NCBI RefSeq assembly: GCF_009676955.1
Contig: NZ_CP045696.1
Location: forward strand, 1,114,501-1,178,500
Length of the DNA stretch: 64,000 nucleotides
Reading direction: 5' to 3'
From: Sodaliphilus pleomorphus
GTDB lineage: Bacteria > Bacteroidota > Bacteroidia > Bacteroidales > Muribaculaceae
Shown in pieces: positions 27,189-36,121 of the stretch; the stretch's first letter is position 1; each line of letters opens with the position of its first letter. The notes beneath the pieces are model-generated. The model saw only the letters and a program-made list of their open reading frames with translations, was not told the origin of the DNA and did not search any database. Made by a program: the position numbers and the translations under genes.

Positions 27189-28503
27189 GACAAAAATAAT
27201 TGTGGTGGAAGACAACATCGTGTATTGCGAATATGTCTGCAATATGCTGTCACGGGAGGGCTACCGCAATATGAAGGCTTACCACCTCTCAACCGCGAAG
27301 AAACATCTGCAACAGGCAACAGATAATGATATCGTGGTTGCCGACCTGCGTCTGCCTGACGGCAGTGGCATAGACCTTTTGTGCTGGATGCGAAAGGAGG
27401 GAAAGATGCAGCCCTTCATCATTATGACCGACTACGCCGAAGTTAATACCGCCGTGGAAAGCATGAAACTCGGCTCGATAGACTATATTCCCAAACAGCT
27501 TGTGGAGGATAAACTTGTCCCCCTGATCCGTTCCATACTGAAAGAACGTCAGGCAGGACAACGCCGTATGCCTGTATTCGCCCGTGAAGGTTCCGCTTTT
27601 CAGAAAATCATGCACCGGATAAGGCTGGTAGCCGCCACCGACATGAGCGTGATGATATTTGGTGAGAACGGCACGGGCAAGGAGCATATTGCCCATCTGT
27701 TGCATGACAAGAGCAAACGTGCAGGCAAGCCATTTGTGGCGGTGGACTGCGGTTCACTCTCCAAAGAGCTTGCACCGTCGGCTTTCTTCGGACACGTCAA
27801 GGGAGCGTTTACAGGTGCGGACAATGCCAAGAAAGGATATTTCCATGAGGCGGAAGGCGGCACGCTGTTTCTGGACGAGGTAGGAAACCTCGCGTTGGAA
27901 ACCCAACAGATGTTGCTCCGCGCCATACAGGAGAGGCGGTATCGCCCGGTCGGAGACAAGGCAGACCGGAATTTCAATGTCCGCATCATCGCTGCTACCA
28001 ATGAAGATTTGGAAGTAGCGGTGAATGAAAAGCGTTTTCGGCAGGATCTTCTGTACCGCCTGCACGACTTCGGGATAACCGTTCCTCCGTTGCGTGACTG
28101 TCAGGAAGACATCATGCCGCTGGCAGAGTTCTTCCGTGATATGGCAAACAGAGAGCTGGAGTGTAGCGTGAGCGGGTTCAGTTCCGAAGCACGTAAAGCG
28201 TTGCTGACACACGCATGGCCGGGCAACGTGCGGGAACTTCGGCAGAAAGTTATGGGTGCTGTATTGCAGGCGCAGGAAGGTGTTGTCATGAAAGAGCATC
28301 TGGAACTTGCCGTGACGAAACCGACCTCTACTGTCAGCTTCGCCTTGCGCAATGACGCGGAGGATAAGGAGCGGATATTGCGTGCGTTGAAACAGGCAAA
28401 CGGCAACCGGAGTGTCGCCGCAGAACTGCTCGGCATAGGCAGGACAACACTATACAACAAACTTGAAGAGTATGGACTTAAATATAAATTCAAGCAATCA
28501 TAG
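27181..28503 (+). CDS. rteB: NtrC-type response regulator RteB
   Basis: 440 residues. Receiver domain with phospho-acceptor Asp55 (VVADLRLPDGSG), sigma54-type AAA+ domain (GENGTGKEH Walker A; GAFTGAD loop; GGTLFLDEVGN Walker B) and a Fis-type C-terminal HTH (NGNRSVAAELLGIGRTTLYNK). It is activated by RteA and drives rteC transcription in CTnDOT. The intact GAFTGA loop implies sigma54 contact. Confidence 0.94.
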   Translation: MDKTKIIVVEDNIVYCEYVCNMLSREGYRNMKAYHLSTAKKHLQQATDNDIVVADLRLPDGSGIDLLCWMRKEGKMQPFIIMTDYAEVNTAVESMKLGSIDYIPKQLVEDKLVPLIRSILKERQAGQRRMPVFAREGSAFQKIMHRIRLVAATDMSVMIFGENGTGKEHIAHLLHDKSKRAGKPFVAVDCGSLSKELAPSAFFGHVKGAFTGADNAKKGYFHEAEGGTLFLDEVGNLALETQQMLLRAIQERRYRPVGDKADRNFNVRIIAATNEDLEVAVNEKRFRQDLLYRLHDFGITVPPLRDCQEDIMPLAEFFRDMANRELECSVSGFSSEARKALLTHAWPGNVRELRQKVMGAVLQAQEGVVMKEHLELAVTKPTSTVSFALRNDAEDKERILRALKQANGNRSVAAELLGIGRTTLYNKLEEYGLKYKFKQS

Positions 28504-28525
28504 CCCGTAATTCACTGAATTTGGC

Positions 28526-28533
28526 TATCTTTG
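28526..28533 (+). promoter_or_regulatory. -7 promoter element after rteB
   Basis: TATCTTTG matches TAnnTTTG 23 bp after the rteB stop. It would start a transcript with a leader of about 240 nt ahead of the gene at 28783. Confidence 0.55.
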
Positions 28534-28606
28534 CATAACATTTGAGAAAAACGGCGATTGGCAGGAGCTTTTCGCCGCCAACATATAGGATAAGACCGCA
28601 AGGCGT

Positions 28607-28727
28607 TTCAAGCGAAAATCTGGTAAATTGGAACTACGGAGACGATTGCGTGATGCTTATGCTATGCTTACGCATAGCGTGCATTCACGTACTCTCCGTA
28701 AAGGCTTTACCAGAGCCATCGCTTGAA
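28607..28727. repeat. 121-nt imperfect long hairpin upstream of the RibD-like gene
   Basis: The outer arms TTCAAGCGA and TCGCTTGAA, then TCTGGTAAA/TTTACCAGA, TACGGAGA/TCTCCGTA and GCTATGC-TTAC-GCATAGC form a nearly continuous inverted repeat with its apex at 28668-28671. It lies in the untranslated leader of the next gene. It resembles a folded regulatory RNA or a single-strand DNA hairpin. It lacks the conserved integron attC core ends. Confidence 0.75.
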
Positions 28728-28782
28728 GGTAGTGTGAATTGCACGCTACTTTTTTACCCTTGCCTAACGAAAGGAAACGATT

Positions 28783-29205
28783 ATGGGTAAAGTTCAGATT
28801 CTCGCCGTACTGACGATGGACGGATGTCTTTCTTCAGAGTTATATGATAAAGCACATCAGGATTTGTGCCTTGACCGTTGCGGTCTTGATGAAATCAGGA
28901 AGAAAGCCTTTTACCGTGTGACACCGGACTATTCCATTTCAATGCTGCACGAATGGAGAAAAGACTGCACAAACATCCGTTACCTCGCGGAAGCCACACC
29001 GGACACGGCAGACTATATAAACGGACTGCTGCGGATGCACGCTGTGGATGAAATCATACTATACACCGTTCCTTTCATATCCGGAAGCGGACGACATTTT
29101 TTTAAGTCGGCTCTGCCAGAGCAACACTGGACGCTTTCCTCTTTGAAAAGCTATCCCAACGGTGTATGTCGCATTATCTATATCCTTGATAAAAAAGCAA
29201 GATAG
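28783..29205 (+). CDS. RibD C-terminal/dihydrofolate reductase-like protein
   Basis: 140 residues. The start MGKVQILAVLTMDGCLSSE and the end (VDEIILYTVPFISGSGRHFF, then a beta strand) follow the DHFR/RibD-C fold, but it is shorter than typical DHFR (about 160) and the usual NADPH-binding GR-T motif is not evident. It sits between rteB and rteC. Catalysis is doubtful; a role in folate or riboflavin metabolism cannot be inferred. It may be kept for its leader hairpin or as a cargo remnant. Confidence 0.65.
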   Translation: MGKVQILAVLTMDGCLSSELYDKAHQDLCLDRCGLDEIRKKAFYRVTPDYSISMLHEWRKDCTNIRYLAEATPDTADYINGLLRMHAVDEIILYTVPFISGSGRHFFKSALPEQHWTLSSLKSYPNGVCRIIYILDKKAR

Positions 29206-29325
29206 CCAAAATGTGCGGCAAGCATACATTTCTATTTTCAGGAATAGAATAAATGTTCTGATTACAAACAATTTAAGTCGGAGATAATTTGTCCTTGTGA
29301 AAAAATACTGAATTTTACACCTCTG

Positions 29326-29360
29326 AAATCCAGCACTTTGTAAAATTGAGTGTTGGATTT
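29326..29360 (+). terminator. Terminator after the RibD-like gene
   Basis: AAATCCAGCACT (29326-29337) pairs with AGTGTTGGATTT (29349-29360), followed by TTTATTTTCT. Confidence 0.75.
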
Positions 29361-29443
29361 TTTATTTTCTGCCGCGTTTTTTGCCAATTATATTCATGTG
29401 CGCACGCAGAAAACAAAGTGTAATTTTCAAAATTGACAGAACC

Positions 29444-30049
29444 ATGAATTATTTCTTGCTGGCGGAAACCGATTTTTTCCGCCTGATAAACGAAGCCGGC
29501 GACTGCAATATGGAAACGGCATACACGGCTTTCGCCACCCAAGTGATCGAACTGTGCAACGGCGGCATGGACATGAACCTTACCGTCATCGCGCTTGCCT
29601 ACATCGAAATCGAGTTGCAGCACCATCCCGTACGTAATCTGTCAGAAGAAAAAAGAGAGATTGCCGCCTACGTCAGCAAGGCTCTGTCTTTCGTAAGAAA
29701 GATGCAGAAATTCCTTGCCACGCCCCAAGTGCCGCCACTGATATCCGCCAACAACACAACAGAAACCGCCACCAGCCTCCTGCAATGGACGGGCAATGCC
29801 ATCGACCTCGTGGAACTTATCTACGGCATCGACGAGATGGGCTGCATCAACAACGGCAACATGCCGCTCAAACAGCTTGCCCCGCTCCTTTACAAGATAT
29901 TCGGGGTTGAGTCGAAGGACTGCTACCGTTTCTACACCGATATCAAACGCCGGAAGAACGAAAGCCGCACCTATTTCATTGACAGGATGCAGGAAAAACT
30001 GAACGAGAAGATGCTCCGTGACGAAGAGATGGAGCGCATGAGAAGATAG
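29444..30049 (+). CDS. rteC: Excision/transfer regulator RteC
   Basis: 201 residues from the ATG at 29444; an in-frame extension to 29381 would give 222. The protein is RteC-like: an all-helical N-terminal domain, then a C-terminal winged-helix region with NMPLKQLAPLLYKIFGVESKDCYRFY and IKRRKNESRTYFIDRMQEKL. In CTnDOT, RteB activates rteC, and RteC binds an inverted repeat upstream of xis2c to switch on excision. It has its own terminator downstream. Confidence 0.88.
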   Translation: MNYFLLAETDFFRLINEAGDCNMETAYTAFATQVIELCNGGMDMNLTVIALAYIEIELQHHPVRNLSEEKREIAAYVSKALSFVRKMQKFLATPQVPPLISANNTTETATSLLQWTGNAIDLVELIYGIDEMGCINNGNMPLKQLAPLLYKIFGVESKDCYRFYTDIKRRKNESRTYFIDRMQEKLNEKMLRDEEMERMRR

Positions 30050-30073
30050 GCTGACGATAAAACCCCAAAGAAT

Positions 30074-30111
30074 AACGGGCGGAGTAAGGTATCAAACTTA
30101 CTCCGCCCGTT
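30074..30111. terminator. Bidirectional terminator between rteC and mobC
   Basis: AACGGGCGGAGTAAG (30074-30088) and CTTACTCCGCCCGTT (30097-30111) form a perfect 15-bp stem with T-rich flanks, between convergent genes. Confidence 0.88.
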
Positions 30112-30134
30112 TTCATTGTACCCCGTCAGCTATG

Positions 30135-32144
30135 TTATTTCTGCTGTAACAGATGTTTCAGATTTTCGTCGTTGGCAATCCGTTCCAGTTCCTCCTGAAC
30201 AATCAGCTTGACTTCCTCCTTGATTCGCCTGTAATTCTCCTGCACCGTTTCCTTCATGCGGTCGTTACCGTTTTCATCCGTGAAGTCGGTAATGACGGGT
30301 ATCTTCTTGTAGGCTTTTTCCTCGCGCTTCACCTTCTCGGCATCCACGACAATCTTACAGTGAAAAATTTTCTGTTCGATACGCTCGTTGAAGTTATCGG
30401 ACACAGAACCGACAAACATTCCCTGCGTCAAGCCGGAAATCTTGCTTGGCGGGATAAGCGCGTCCATCTGTGTATTGATGGAGGTGGAAACGTCCTGCCT
30501 ATTGATGGAAATGGACTGCCGTTTCTGCAAGACCTTTCCGAAGCGTTCGGATAGCGTCTTGGCGGTTTCACCCACCACCTGCCCGGAGAAGATATTGCTG
30601 ACGGTGTTCATCACCACTTTAGCCTCTTTATCGCCATAGTCGCGCACCAACTGGCTGAAATCCTGAAAGCCCAGACACACGGCAACCTTATTGCTTCGTG
30701 CGGTGGCGATAAGATTATCCAGTCCCTTGAAGTAAATCGTCGGTAGTTCATCTATAATGACCGACGACTTCAGCATACCTTTTTTATTGATGAGCTTTAC
30801 GATACGGGAGTTATACAGACCGAGAGCCGCACCATAAATATTCTGACGGTCGGGATTATTACCCACGCACAAGATTTTCGGTTCTTCGGGATTGTTGATG
30901 TCTAACGTAAACTCGCTGTCCGACATCACCCAATAGAGTTGCGGGGAAATCATGCGCGAGAGCGGAATCTTAGCCGACGCGATCTGTCCCATCAACTGCT
31001 CCGCAGCTCCTCCGAGCCATGCGTCCATAAACGGCGAGAGGTAGTTCTCCAGTTCCGGGTAAGAGGTCAGAATCGGGAAAATATCCTCGTAACGGCGGTT
31101 AAGGAACTCAATTGCATGGGGGAACGTGCAATACTTACCGTTCTGGAAAATTTTGAGATACCAGATGATAGCCGCGAAAAGGATGATGGGCGATTCTACG
31201 AAGAAGTCGCCCTGCTTTTGCACCCACGACTTATTGAGGTTGAGCATTATCGTATAGGCACTTTCGTAGGCATCCGTAATATCCTCCATAAAGTCCGGGT
31301 GAATGGGATTACAACGGTGCGAGCGTCGCGGGTCGTCGAAGTTTATCACATAAAACTTTGGCTTCACCTTGTAGCCCTCCGGGTGGTTCAGCAAATGATT
31401 GTAGGCTATCGTGGACAAGTCGCTGAATTTGAAGTCGTACACATACATCGAGAAGCCCTTTTCAATCTGCTGCTTGATAAAATTATTTACCACCGCGTAT
31501 GATTTACCACTGCCCGGCGTACCCAACACGATGGAAGCCCTAAAGGGATTCACGACATTGATCCAGCCATTGTTCCAACGCTTTTTGTAGTAGAACCGTG
31601 TCGGCAGATTGACCGAATACTCGCTTTCGATAAGCCGCGTTTCCTGCATGAAGCTCTCGTTCTCGTTGTTGAACACGTCATCCATGAGGTTGTGCTTCAA
31701 CAAGCGGCTCATCCACAGACCGCCCATCAGCAGACAGACATAACCTGCGCCAATGGTCAGGATATACAGTCCCGTAACCGCCTCTATCGGCAGCGGCAAA
31801 GCCAGTATCCACCAGTTGAGGAAGAACAGCACGAAGCCAACGGCAAGAGCCGTCCAAATTCGTCCCCAAGTGATTTTCTCACCTTTCACGCCCTTTGTCC
31901 CCAGACAGGACAGGGCAAGCAGAAGAACGGCAAACAGTTTCGTGTACAGGATGGAACGGAACAGCCCCGCCGTGCGGTTGAAGTTCATCAGTATTCTGTC
32001 CACCACGCCGATGTCCACTCCCCAAAGCCGGATGGCTTCATAGCAGAACCAGTACACGTTCATGACCACTAAAATAATACTCACGGCACGCAGAAAATCC
32101 ATGATTTTCGCCAATGCCCTCAAATCGTCTTCTTGTTGTGACAT
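30135..32144 (-). CDS. mobC: Type IV coupling protein MobC (VirD4/TraG-like)
   Basis: 669 residues. Membrane-anchored by about four N-terminal helices (about 17-35, 66-82, 97-115, 122-145), followed by an ATPase domain with Walker A GTPGSGKS (208-215) and a Walker B-like strand in SSVIIDELPTIYF. It couples the relaxase-DNA complex to the Tra channel. It is last in mobA-mobB-mobC, matching CTnDOT/CTn341. Confidence 0.92.
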   Translation of the reverse strand: MSQQEDDLRALAKIMDFLRAVSIILVVMNVYWFCYEAIRLWGVDIGVVDRILMNFNRTAGLFRSILYTKLFAVLLLALSCLGTKGVKGEKITWGRIWTALAVGFVLFFLNWWILALPLPIEAVTGLYILTIGAGYVCLLMGGLWMSRLLKHNLMDDVFNNENESFMQETRLIESEYSVNLPTRFYYKKRWNNGWINVVNPFRASIVLGTPGSGKSYAVVNNFIKQQIEKGFSMYVYDFKFSDLSTIAYNHLLNHPEGYKVKPKFYVINFDDPRRSHRCNPIHPDFMEDITDAYESAYTIMLNLNKSWVQKQGDFFVESPIILFAAIIWYLKIFQNGKYCTFPHAIEFLNRRYEDIFPILTSYPELENYLSPFMDAWLGGAAEQLMGQIASAKIPLSRMISPQLYWVMSDSEFTLDINNPEEPKILCVGNNPDRQNIYGAALGLYNSRIVKLINKKGMLKSSVIIDELPTIYFKGLDNLIATARSNKVAVCLGFQDFSQLVRDYGDKEAKVVMNTVSNIFSGQVVGETAKTLSERFGKVLQKRQSISINRQDVSTSINTQMDALIPPSKISGLTQGMFVGSVSDNFNERIEQKIFHCKIVVDAEKVKREEKAYKKIPVITDFTDENGNDRMKETVQENYRRIKEEVKLIVQEELERIANDENLKHLLQQK

Positions 32145-32176
32145 ACATTGATTTTTTTGATTGTTGAAACTCTTGA

Positions 32177-33427
32177 TTACATTCCCAAGCCCTTGCGCTT
32201 CTTCTTTTTCTTCTTGCGCTGCATCGCCCGGATGAAGGCTTCCTCTTCGGCATCCACTGCCGGACCTTCGGGGGCAAACAGGTTCATGCCACCGGAATGG
32301 CTCTCGTATTCCCCTTTGGAATATCCTTGCCTGTTCTCCGGTTCCTCCACCGGAACGGAAAGCGGAATCGGCGGCTGTCCGGCATAAGGCAGCGTGAAGT
32401 GTTCCTGCAAGGCGTTGGCGGAAAGCTCCTTGCCCATGCGTGAGCCGTTCAGCACGCAGCCCGTGCGGTGGTCGATGAACGTGGCTCCGTAGATGCGCCC
32501 TTCCTCCGTGTAGCGCAGTACGGTGTCGATGCCCTTCCCTTTGAGCGCGGCTACAAACTTCTCCTTGTCATATGTGCCTTCCAGCACGGAAAGGACGGTG
32601 CGTTTCGTCATGTCAGTAAGTTTCCTGTCCTTAATCTCCTGCTTGGAACGGGCAAACTTCTTCTGCACAGCTTCATAGCCGGCGGACTTCCCGAACAGCG
32701 AGGACTTGAAAGGATTGCCGACCTTGTTGCCCTTATCGTCCGTGACGGAATAGACCAGCCCGTGATACTCGCGTCCGCGCACATTGCCATGCGCTTCCTC
32801 CACCGTCATATTATATAAGGAAAGGAATGCGCGGTATTCGCCCATCGTCTGAAACTTGTACCTGCGGTTCAGTTCTCTAATCACATTCCCCGCCTGCTTC
32901 TTCACGTCGCCCGCAGAAGCGTCCACTTTGCGCAGCGGCGTGTCAAGACGGCGGTTCTTGCGTTCCGCGTCATGCAGCCCGTATTTCCGTTCCAGTTCGC
33001 GTGTTATCTGCTTGCTCCGGTAAAAGTTATTCCGGGTGTCTATGCTCCTGCCGTCCTCGTCCACCCTGACCGTCACGATATGCAGATGGTGGCGGTCGAT
33101 GTCCTCGTGCTTGAAAACGAGATACGGCTGGTTACCGAAGCCCATCTTCTCCAGATACTCCCGTGCGATGTTCTGAAACTCCGTATCCGTCAAAATATCA
33201 TCGGGATGCGGATTGAGCGAGATATGTACCACCGGTTTCTCCACCTTCGACCGCACGGGCATCATGCCGAGAAAGTCCTCCATCGCCCTATGGATGTCCA
33301 TCGTTCCCGTACCGTCATTGTAGATGCGGTTGGTCGTCAGAAGCCGCCCTTTCGCCTCGTTGATCTTCTCCCCGTTGTAGGCAAGTGCGCCGTACAACGA
33401 GTTTCCTACACTGATTTTTGCGACCAT
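32177..33427 (-). CDS. mobB: MOB relaxase MobB
   Basis: 416 residues. N-terminal relaxase domain with an HUH-type metal motif (HEDIDRHHLHIVTVRVD, about 107-123) and Tyr residues near the N-terminus (Tyr12, Tyr18) as candidate nucleophiles. The C-terminus is basic (KKKKKKRKG). It nicks oriT and pilots the strand into the recipient. It overlaps mobA by 22 bp, indicating coupled translation. Confidence 0.92.
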   Translation of the reverse strand: MVAKISVGNSLYGALAYNGEKINEAKGRLLTTNRIYNDGTGTMDIHRAMEDFLGMMPVRSKVEKPVVHISLNPHPDDILTDTEFQNIAREYLEKMGFGNQPYLVFKHEDIDRHHLHIVTVRVDEDGRSIDTRNNFYRSKQITRELERKYGLHDAERKNRRLDTPLRKVDASAGDVKKQAGNVIRELNRRYKFQTMGEYRAFLSLYNMTVEEAHGNVRGREYHGLVYSVTDDKGNKVGNPFKSSLFGKSAGYEAVQKKFARSKQEIKDRKLTDMTKRTVLSVLEGTYDKEKFVAALKGKGIDTVLRYTEEGRIYGATFIDHRTGCVLNGSRMGKELSANALQEHFTLPYAGQPPIPLSVPVEEPENRQGYSKGEYESHSGGMNLFAPEGPAVDAEEEAFIRAMQRKKKKKKRKGLGM

Positions 33428-33834
33428 TTTTCCTGCATCTCCCTTGAAAGTTCCACAATCTTACGGCTCAGTTTTACGAGTTCGACGGTCTGTTGCTCCA
33501 GCTTGTAGAGCAACGCCATCGCCTTTTTCTCGGAAAAATGCAGCCTCAGTTCCTTCACTACTTGGTTGTAATTTGTACCTATCGCGCGGAACTGCGCATG
33601 AAAATCGGACAGTTTGGTGTAGTAATCCACCAGCGTCTTGTCCACTTTCAGCACTTTGAACGGCTGTCCGAAGAAGTGCGCTTTCAGGAAAACCGACTTG
33701 GCGTAAACGCCCGACTTCTCGAACATGGAGAGGAAACGGTTGTGTTCCTCCTCGCTGAAACGGACGGTGTAGCGGAACACCGCCGGATCGAGTTTGGGAT
33801 TTCTCCCGCCTTTGTTTCTTCTTTTTTCACTCAT
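33406..33834 (-). CDS. mobA: Mobilization accessory protein MobA
   Basis: 142 residues, basic, beginning KRRNKGGRNPKLDPAVFRYTV, a ribbon-helix-helix type start followed by helical segments (FSEEEHNRFLSMFEKSG; NYNQVVKELR), as in MobC/BmgB-type accessory factors. It probably binds oriT and recruits the relaxase. First gene of the mob operon. The motif complementary to CTAAATCCAAGGTAA precedes its start. Confidence 0.85.
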   Translation of the reverse strand: MSEKRRNKGGRNPKLDPAVFRYTVRFSEEEHNRFLSMFEKSGVYAKSVFLKAHFFGQPFKVLKVDKTLVDYYTKLSDFHAQFRAIGTNYNQVVKELRLHFSEKKAMALLYKLEQQTVELVKLSRKIVELSREMQEKWSQKSV

Positions 33835-33852
33835 ATTACCTTGGATTTAGCG

Positions 33853-34216
33853 GTTTGACGGCATAAGCCGCCGCTTCGAGGCACAGCACCGCAGGTTTGA
33901 GAGGCTTCCCGACTTCGGAGGGTAAGCCCGCCCCCTGCAAGGGCAAGGCGTTTTCGTGGCTGCTCAAAATGTTTTGAGCGGCTGAAAACATACCTTGCTA
34001 TGTTCAGGTGAACATAAAAATCCGTCGGGGACGGATTGGGGAATGCCATTCAAACTCCGGGCTGCGCCACCTGCGGCGAACCCTGCCGTTCGGGTGCAAA
34101 GTTACGTTCTTAACGCGGTATCGGACAGGGGCTTGACCCGGACAATCAGTGCCAACCGGCGCAACGTGCTGCCACTTGATAGAGAAGTGATACAGATTCA
34201 AAAATATCCTTGTTTA
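33853..34216. other. Presumed oriT and divergent mob/tra control region
   Basis: A non-coding stretch between mobA and the traA leader with two perfect palindromes: GCTCAAAA-TG-TTTTGAGC (33962-33979) and TATGTTCA-GG-TGAACATA (33999-34016). In CTnDOT and CTn341, oriT lies just upstream of the mob operon. The nic site was not identified. Confidence 0.6.
34097..34104 (-). promoter_or_regulatory. mob operon -7 promoter element
   Basis: Minus-strand TAACTTTG reads toward mobA, 263 bp upstream of its start, so the leader would contain the palindromes of the presumed oriT. Confidence 0.6.
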
Positions 34217-34272
34217 TTTGCAGCATGATTCAAGAAACGAACGATTTGAAGATATGGAAAAAGGAACTTTCA

Positions 34273-34476
34273 GATACCCGGCAAACCGCTTCAACGGATA
34301 TTTGCCAAACCGAATATCCGAACTGTCGGATACCCGGTTTTCCAGTGACGCGGTGATTCAAGGATTCAATGACTTCATGACGCAATGCCGTCATTCATCG
34401 GTTATCCGAATCCCGGCTTCACCATTGAAACGGATACGTGACGAACCAATCTGTCAGTGTTTCAGGGACGCGGATA
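34273..34476. repeat. CGGATA/TATCCG repeat cluster before traA
   Basis: CGGATA at 34295, 34327, 34431 and 34471, and TATCCG at 34315 and 34403, with a related GATACCCGG at 34273, lie within 204 bp in the untranslated region before the ParA-like traA. Possible binding sites for a tra regulator or a ParB-like partner. Confidence 0.55.
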
Positions 34477-34541
34477 TGTATGTCACCGCTTCCGTACAGG
34501 AACAGGAAAACAATTCATCAACCATTAAAAGCAATAGAACC

Positions 34542-35303
34542 ATGAGTAATGAAATCTTCGTTGCATTCGCAACACAAAAGGGAGGCATCGGCAAATCGAC
34601 CGTCACGGCTCTTGCCGCCAGCTACCTCCACAACGTGCAAGGTCACAATGTCGCCGTCATAGACTGCGATGCTCCGCAGCACAGCATCCACGGACTGCGT
34701 GAACGTGAAACGAAACTTATCGACGAGAGCCTCTATTTCAAGGCACTCGCGTGTGACCACTTCCGCAAGATCAGGAAGAACGCCTATCCGGTCATTGCAA
34801 GCGACGCCCTCAACGCCCTTGACGATGCCGAAAGGATGCTTGCCGAAGAAGAAGTGAAACCGGACATCGTATTCTTCGATATGCCGGGAACGCTGAAAAG
34901 CAACGGCGTGGTAAAGACCCTTTCACAGATGGACTACATCTTCGCGCCCATGAGTGCCGACCGCTTTGTCGTGGAAAGCACCCTGCAATTCGCCGTGATG
35001 TTCCGTGACAACCTCATGACGACCGGGCAGGCGAAAACAAAAGGGCTGTACCTGTTTTGGACGATGGTGGACGGCAGGGAGAAGAACGGGCTGTACGACC
35101 TGTATGAAGATGTGATTGCCGAAATGGGGTTGTCGGTGTTATCCACCCGCCTGCCCGACAGCAAGAAGTTCCGGCGCGACCTCTCGGAAGAGCGCAAGAG
35201 CGTTTTCCGCTCGACCATCTTCCCGATGGACGCATCCCTGCTGAAAGGGAGCGGCATCCGTGAGTTCTCGGAAGAAATCAGCCGTATCATCAAACCTCAA
35301 TGA
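34542..35303 (+). CDS. traA: ParA/Soj-like ATPase TraA
   Basis: 253 residues from the ATG at 34542; the open frame continues upstream to 34218, but that part has no family resemblance and holds the repeat cluster. Deviant Walker A KGGIGKST, Walker A' Asp in VIDCDAPQ, Walker B VFFDMPG. A MinD/ParA-type ATPase, first gene of the CTnDOT tra operon; it may position the element or the transfer machinery. It overlaps traB (ATGA). Confidence 0.88.
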   Translation: MSNEIFVAFATQKGGIGKSTVTALAASYLHNVQGHNVAVIDCDAPQHSIHGLRERETKLIDESLYFKALACDHFRKIRKNAYPVIASDALNALDDAERMLAEEEVKPDIVFFDMPGTLKSNGVVKTLSQMDYIFAPMSADRFVVESTLQFAVMFRDNLMTTGQAKTKGLYLFWTMVDGREKNGLYDLYEDVIAEMGLSVLSTRLPDSKKFRRDLSEERKSVFRSTIFPMDASLLKGSGIREFSEEISRIIKPQ

Positions 35304-35746
35304 TCATGGGCAGCAGGAAAGTGAACACCGAAGGCATTGACGAGGATCTGTTGATAGCCTCCATCGGCAGACGCAAGCAGGACGGGACCCTGTACCGTGC
35401 GCAGGAGCCGCCCGTACCTGCCCCCGAAGAAAAGAGCGTCCCGGAAACGGAACCACCGCCCACGGCATCCCCGTCAAGGGAGAAGGTGCAGAAAGACACC
35501 TCCCGCCGCAAACGGCAGGAGGACGACTATTCCGGTCTGTTCCTTCGCCGCAACGAGATAAAGACACGCCAGTGCGTCTATATCAGCCGGGACGTACACA
35601 GCAAGATTCTTAAAATCGTGAACGACATCGCCGGACGGGAAATTTCGGTAGGCGGCTATGTGGACACCGTGTTGCGCCAACATCTGGAACAGCACAAGGA
35701 GAAAATAAACGAACTGTACAAGAAACAACGTGAAGACTTAATTTGA
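35300..35746 (+). CDS. traB: Conjugal protein TraB (DUF3408)
   Basis: 148 residues. Low-complexity Pro/Glu middle (about 35-65), then a DUF3408 domain (YISRDVHSKILKIVNDIAGREISVGGYVDTVLRQHLEQ), a ribbon-helix-helix-like fold. Between traA and the related traC; overlapping starts suggest co-translation. Probably a DNA-binding or ParA-partner protein, by inference. Confidence 0.82.
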   Translation: MIMGSRKVNTEGIDEDLLIASIGRRKQDGTLYRAQEPPVPAPEEKSVPETEPPPTASPSREKVQKDTSRRKRQEDDYSGLFLRRNEIKTRQCVYISRDVHSKILKIVNDIAGREISVGGYVDTVLRQHLEQHKEKINELYKKQREDLI

Positions 35747-35748
35747 AT

Positions 35749-36108
35749 ATGGATATGAATCAGGAAAAGAATCAGAAAAACAGAAGTCCGCACCATGACG
35801 GCGGAGGTATGCTTGCCCAAGTACAGGCGAGTGTGGAAATCCTGTCGCCCGTGCCGGTAAGCGGCAAATGCGGCGAAAAGGACTATGAACGGCTTTTCAT
35901 CCGTGAACCCGAAGTAAAGGCACGCGAGGGGAAGATGGCATACGTGCGCCCGGAGTATCATGACCGCATCATGCGCATCACCCGTGTGATCGGGCATGAC
36001 AGGCTTTCGCTGTCCGCCTACATCGACCATGTGCTTACACACCACTTCAACCAGTGCGAAGAGGCGATAAAGAGCCTTTACGCCCGGAATTACGATGCAG
36101 TATTTTAA
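35749..36108 (+). CDS. traC: Conjugal protein TraC (DUF3408)
   Basis: 119 residues from the ATG at 35749; a TTG six bases earlier overlaps traB. The C-terminal half is a second DUF3408 domain (YVRPEYHDRIMRITRVIGHD... LSAYIDHVLTHHF), similar to TraB. The tandem pair next to a ParA-like ATPase recalls a partition module. Confidence 0.8.
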   Translation: MDMNQEKNQKNRSPHHDGGGMLAQVQASVEILSPVPVSGKCGEKDYERLFIREPEVKAREGKMAYVRPEYHDRIMRITRVIGHDRLSLSAYIDHVLTHHFNQCEEAIKSLYARNYDAVF

Positions 36109-36121
36109 CCCTTAAAAGAGA

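Noticed and set aside
28607..28727. Integron attC site
   Set aside because: The long hairpin is attC-like in size, but the conserved RYYYAAC/GTTRRRY end motifs and an integron integrase are missing.
34218..34541. In-frame 108-codon extension of traA
   Set aside because: No ParA-like content, and it coincides with the CGGATA repeats; the ParA domain starts a few codons after the ATG at 34542.
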